A stretch of 37,177 bases of DNA from Gammaproteobacteria bacterium (GTDB lineage: Bacteria; Pseudomonadota; Gammaproteobacteria; Xanthomonadales; Marinicellaceae): positions 1 through 37,177 of the forward strand of contig JAUIHY010000005.1 of NCBI GenBank assembly GCA_030432115.1. Direction: 5' to 3'. Of the stretch, positions 35,085 through 37,177 are shown piece after piece. A model generated the notes under the pieces. The model saw only the letters and a program-made list of their open reading frames with translations, was not told the origin of the DNA and made no database searches. Numbering within the stretch: position 1 is the stretch's first letter; every line of letters begins with the position of its first letter. A program made the translations under genes and the position numbers.

Positions 35085-35107
35085 TGGGCAGCTCGATGCG
35101 CTGCCCA
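35085..35107. terminator. Hairpin after the DUF2306 gene (possible terminator)
   Basis: TGGGCAGC (35085-35092) and GCTGCCCA (35100-35107) form a perfect 8-bp stem 11 bases after the stop, without a T tract. The rest of the gap to 35293 contains a TATAAT at 35255-35260 without a good -35 box. Confidence 0.35.
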
Positions 35108-35292
35108 ACCTGACCTAATGAATGTTTCCTGCGTTTTTGCGTAAGGAGCCAGCGTTTGTTAATCCGAATAACAGGGTTCAATGACTGCATTTTTGCCAGC
35201 TTAGCTCATTCAAAACTTGTCGTTCTTTGAGATAAGGGGGGCACAAAAGGCACTTATAATTAAGCTCAAACCTCACACACAGGAGAAATACC

Positions 35293-36369
35293 ATGTATGT
35301 AATCACCAACAGAGAGATTGATGACGGCCAAAAAGGCCTGAAAAAATTCGGTGATAAACCGAATGAAAAAGGCATCAATGAATTGCGACTGGCACATGTC
35401 AGTGATGACTTAAAAGATGTTCAAATTTTTGAAGATGAACTTGATTCAGAAGAAATCAAAACCCTCAGAGAAAAGTTCAACCTTGATATCAGCCTCAGAG
35501 ACAAGTGGTATGTCAGTTTAAAAGTGGCTTGCGAATTGTTTGAACAAGCCGTTAAGGAAAAGAAAAACATTTTGTTTTTTGTCCACGGCTACAACAACGA
35601 CATCGCCGATGTATTAAAAACCGCGAAAATCATAGAAAAAACCTACAACGTCATCGTCATGCCATTCAGCTGGCCTGCCAATGGCGGTGGCTTACCAGGA
35701 AAAATCAGTTACAAAAGCGACAAAGCCGATGCACGCGTCAGTGCCACCGCATTACACCGATTTGTGGGTTTTATCCATGATTTTCACCAGCTGTTAACCG
35801 CTGGCCGGTGTAAAGACATTGAAAAACAATGCCATGCTAAATTTCCCGACAATGCCGAAGCCGCGCAAAGACTGTACATGAAATTGATGGAAAAGCAATG
35901 CAACATCAAGCTCAATCTGGCCTGCCACAGCATGGGCAATTACCTATTGAAATACGCCCTCAAGCCCGAACAAAGTACCTTAAGGCAATTGGTCTTCGAC
36001 AATGTCTCACTCATAGCCGCCGATGCCAACAACAAAGACCATGTCACATGGGTGGACGAAATCAGCGTCCGAAACCGCGTCTTTATCGTCATCAATGAAA
36101 ATGACTACGCCTTGGCTTGGTCAAGAAGAAAACCCGGCGATGAACAGCGCGCCAGACTGGGGCACTACCTCAAAAAACTCTATTCAGAATCAGCCTACTA
36201 CCTCGACTTAACCGATGCCCCCGGCGTCGGAGACGAACACAGCTACTTCAAACTGAAACCCTCAGACCCAGAAAACCTGAAACACATGTTTTTGGATATA
36301 TTCCAAGGCGGCTGTGCTGAAAAACTGATGAGCTACGACGACAGCTTGAATGTATATCGCTTGAGGTAA
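35293..36369 (+). CDS. DUF900-like alpha/beta hydrolase
   Basis: The 358-residue cytoplasmic protein has no signal peptide; AGGAGA lies seven bases upstream. Residues ~93-130 give the first strand and oxyanion motif ILFFVHGYNND and then VIVMPFSWPANGG. The nucleophile elbow is CHSMGNYLL with Ser213. INENDYALAWS probably carries the acid, and GDEHSYFK may hold the histidine. The arrangement resembles the DUF900 hydrolases of unknown substrate. An N-terminal ~90-residue charged extension is unassigned. No operon partner; REP-like repeats follow. Confidence 0.72.
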   Translation: MYVITNREIDDGQKGLKKFGDKPNEKGINELRLAHVSDDLKDVQIFEDELDSEEIKTLREKFNLDISLRDKWYVSLKVACELFEQAVKEKKNILFFVHGYNNDIADVLKTAKIIEKTYNVIVMPFSWPANGGGLPGKISYKSDKADARVSATALHRFVGFIHDFHQLLTAGRCKDIEKQCHAKFPDNAEAAQRLYMKLMEKQCNIKLNLACHSMGNYLLKYALKPEQSTLRQLVFDNVSLIAADANNKDHVTWVDEISVRNRVFIVINENDYALAWSRRKPGDEQRARLGHYLKKLYSESAYYLDLTDAPGVGDEHSYFKLKPSDPENLKHMFLDIFQGGCAEKLMSYDDSLNVYRLR

Positions 36370-36385
36370 AAGCATTGCGTATTTT

Positions 36386-36459
36386 GTAGGATGAGCTCCG
36401 CCCATCAAGTTTTTTTATAGGTTTAATATAAATGCTGCGATGGGCAAAACCCATCCTAC
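36386..36459. repeat. REP/MITE-like palindromic element
   Basis: Terminal arms GTAGGATG (36386-36393) and CATCCTAC (36452-36459) are perfect inverted repeats, and nested arms GCCCATC (36400-36406) and GATGGGC (36439-36445) extend the fold. The right half also folds on itself (GATGGG-CAAAA-CCCATC). Such GTAGGATGGG palindromes are dispersed in many bacterial genomes. Confidence 0.7.
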
Positions 36460-36495
36460 TTGCTAATTCCTAAAATAGAGGTGTTTAGAATTGAT

Positions 36496-36522
36496 GTTGG
36501 TCTTCGCGTTGCTCTGCCCAAC
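36496..36522. repeat. Short extragenic palindrome, copy A
   Basis: It begins GTTGG and ends CCAAC with GCTCTGC near the right arm. It is similar, in inverted orientation, to the element at 37120-37147 (about 20 of 27 positions by eye). Confidence 0.45.
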
Positions 36523-36613
36523 TTACCTTGCAATTTTTAACATAAATTTATTCATTGAACCAAAACAACAGCACACAGTCTTACAATGAGTTTATTTTTT
36601 AGGAATCAATTTA

Positions 36614-37048
36614 ATGCGCAATTTAAATGACTTACATGTTGCTTCAATTTTTATTTTATTGCTATTCACAATGCCATGCATGGCCTGTTCTTGTGCAAGT
36701 ACACCCATCAATGAACGGTTTGATGAATTTCAATATGTCTTTTCTGCTGAAATTGTAGCTGCTGAGTTGTTGGATGATCCTAACAGTCCCATTCGCTCAA
36801 ACGGAGACAAAATTCAAATCAAAACGGGCACAAGAGATGATTTCAAAGCTGACTCATCTGCACTTAAATTCCTCTATACCAATTCAGCTGGTTCTGCTTG
36901 CGGTATCAACGTCACCATAGGTCATATCCATACTTTTTTAGTCAATGAAAACGGACATGTTTCATTGTGCGGCAGCGTTGTCAGACAAGAAGAAAATGCC
37001 GCGTTCTATCAGCTTTTAAAAGACAGGAATTTAATCGAGAGACGATAG
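36614..37048 (+). CDS. Secreted TIMP-like (NTR-fold) protein
   Basis: The 144-residue protein has a signal peptide predicted to be cut before CSC (residues ~1-24, ending PCMA). This leaves an N-terminal Cys-Ser-Cys, as in tissue inhibitors of metalloproteinases. Further TIMP/netrin-domain landmarks follow in order: FSAEIV, DDFKAD, LKFLYTNSAGSACGINVTIG, HTFLVNENG, and a fourth cysteine in VSLCGSVV. The four cysteines could give the two disulfides of the NTR core. The animal C-terminal domain is missing. AGGAAT lies a few bases upstream. It may inhibit a metalloprotease or be a generic NTR-fold protein; activity is inference. Confidence 0.65.
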   Translation: MRNLNDLHVASIFILLLFTMPCMACSCASTPINERFDEFQYVFSAEIVAAELLDDPNSPIRSNGDKIQIKTGTRDDFKADSSALKFLYTNSAGSACGINVTIGHIHTFLVNENGHVSLCGSVVRQEENAAFYQLLKDRNLIERR

Positions 37049-37119
37049 TTTGAAAATCGCTTGCTTGAAACTTATTCAATCATGATTGTTTCAATTGAAT
37101 GGGTTTTCATAATTTCGAA

Positions 37120-37147
37120 GTTGGCGCAGAGCGCTGCGGTGCCTAAC
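37120..37147. repeat. Short extragenic palindrome, copy B
   Basis: It begins GTTGGCGCAG and ends GCCTAAC. Its reverse complement resembles the element at 36496-36522. The remaining bases to the window end hold no supportable gene. Confidence 0.45.
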
Positions 37148-37177
37148 ATGTTGACCGGAAAGACTAAAGTTATTCAT

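Noticed and set aside
37120-37177. Integron attC-like core (GCCTAAC at 37141-37147)
   Set aside because: Only one core-type heptamer is present. There is no matching GTTRRRY partner with the right spacing, no integrase, and the sequence is better explained as a short palindrome related to 36496-36522.
37079-37177. Short minus-strand frame starting at the window edge (ATGAATAAC...)
   Set aside because: It runs through the palindrome and stops after about 30 codons. No ribosome site can be seen because the window ends, and the residues look like a translated repeat.

Overview
The window looks like a stretch of chromosome from a moderately low-GC marine-type gammaproteobacterium. The order hfq-hflX-hflK-hflC-DUF2065-purA is the classical gammaproteobacterial one. 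A 187-residue short-form adenylate kinase next to a pyrophosphate-type phosphofructokinase is reminiscent of the Lysobacterales (Xanthomonadales) and relatives such as Marinicella. The many large secreted beta-propeller, Asp-box and Fn3 proteins fit the same neighbourhood. The genus is an inference; no rRNA or tRNA is present to test it.

Layout. 1-1361: the end of a GMC oxidoreductase gene and an overlapping gene for a Tat-signal-bearing partner. 1364-6641: hfq (own promoter and terminator), then hflX, hflK, hflC, a DUF2065 gene and purA, tightly packed and closed by a strong terminator. 6660-15167 (minus strand): a long same-strand run starting at pfp and continuing through a nucleotide-sugar dehydrogenase, dinB, a membrane protein, a DUF4097-like exported protein and a large secreted Fn3 protein. 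15306-15983: adk with its own promoter and terminator. 16004-19353 (minus): a tusA-like gene, a candidate small RNA, rpoH with a sigma-70 and a sigma-E-like promoter, and sppA. 19461-24103 (plus): a secreted Asp-box propeller protein coupled to an LpxL-type acyltransferase, then a rhomboid protease. 24134-25950: a secreted protein divergent from tatD. 26238-27564: two tandem secreted paralogues of unknown function. 27626-28834: a divergent WYL regulator / VOC protein pair. 28886-32938: a CadC-like membrane regulator with a TolB-type propeller, divergent from an esterase / PD40-protein operon; between them lies a helically phased four-unit repeat. 32980-35074: a membrane-bound AraC-type regulator divergent from a DUF2306 protein. 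35293-37048: a DUF900-like hydrolase and a secreted TIMP/NTR-like protein, among three REP-like palindromes.

How it fits together. The core half is RNA and protein quality control (Hfq, HflX, HflKC, RpoH, SppA, rhomboid), purine and energy metabolism (PurA, Adk, Pfp) and envelope lipid A synthesis. The accessory half is dominated by exported proteins and by membrane-spanning or ligand-sensing regulators, each placed head to head with its probable target.

The points most worth a second look are: the 11-bp phased repeats upstream of the esterase operon; a shared C-terminal DLIF-x-x-[GN]-[FM]-E motif on two unrelated secreted proteins; a C-rich-loop small RNA candidate between rpoH and tusA; and a bacterial TIMP-like protein. 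No gap between genes exceeds about 300 bases. No tRNA, rRNA, CRISPR array, transposase or phage gene was seen.
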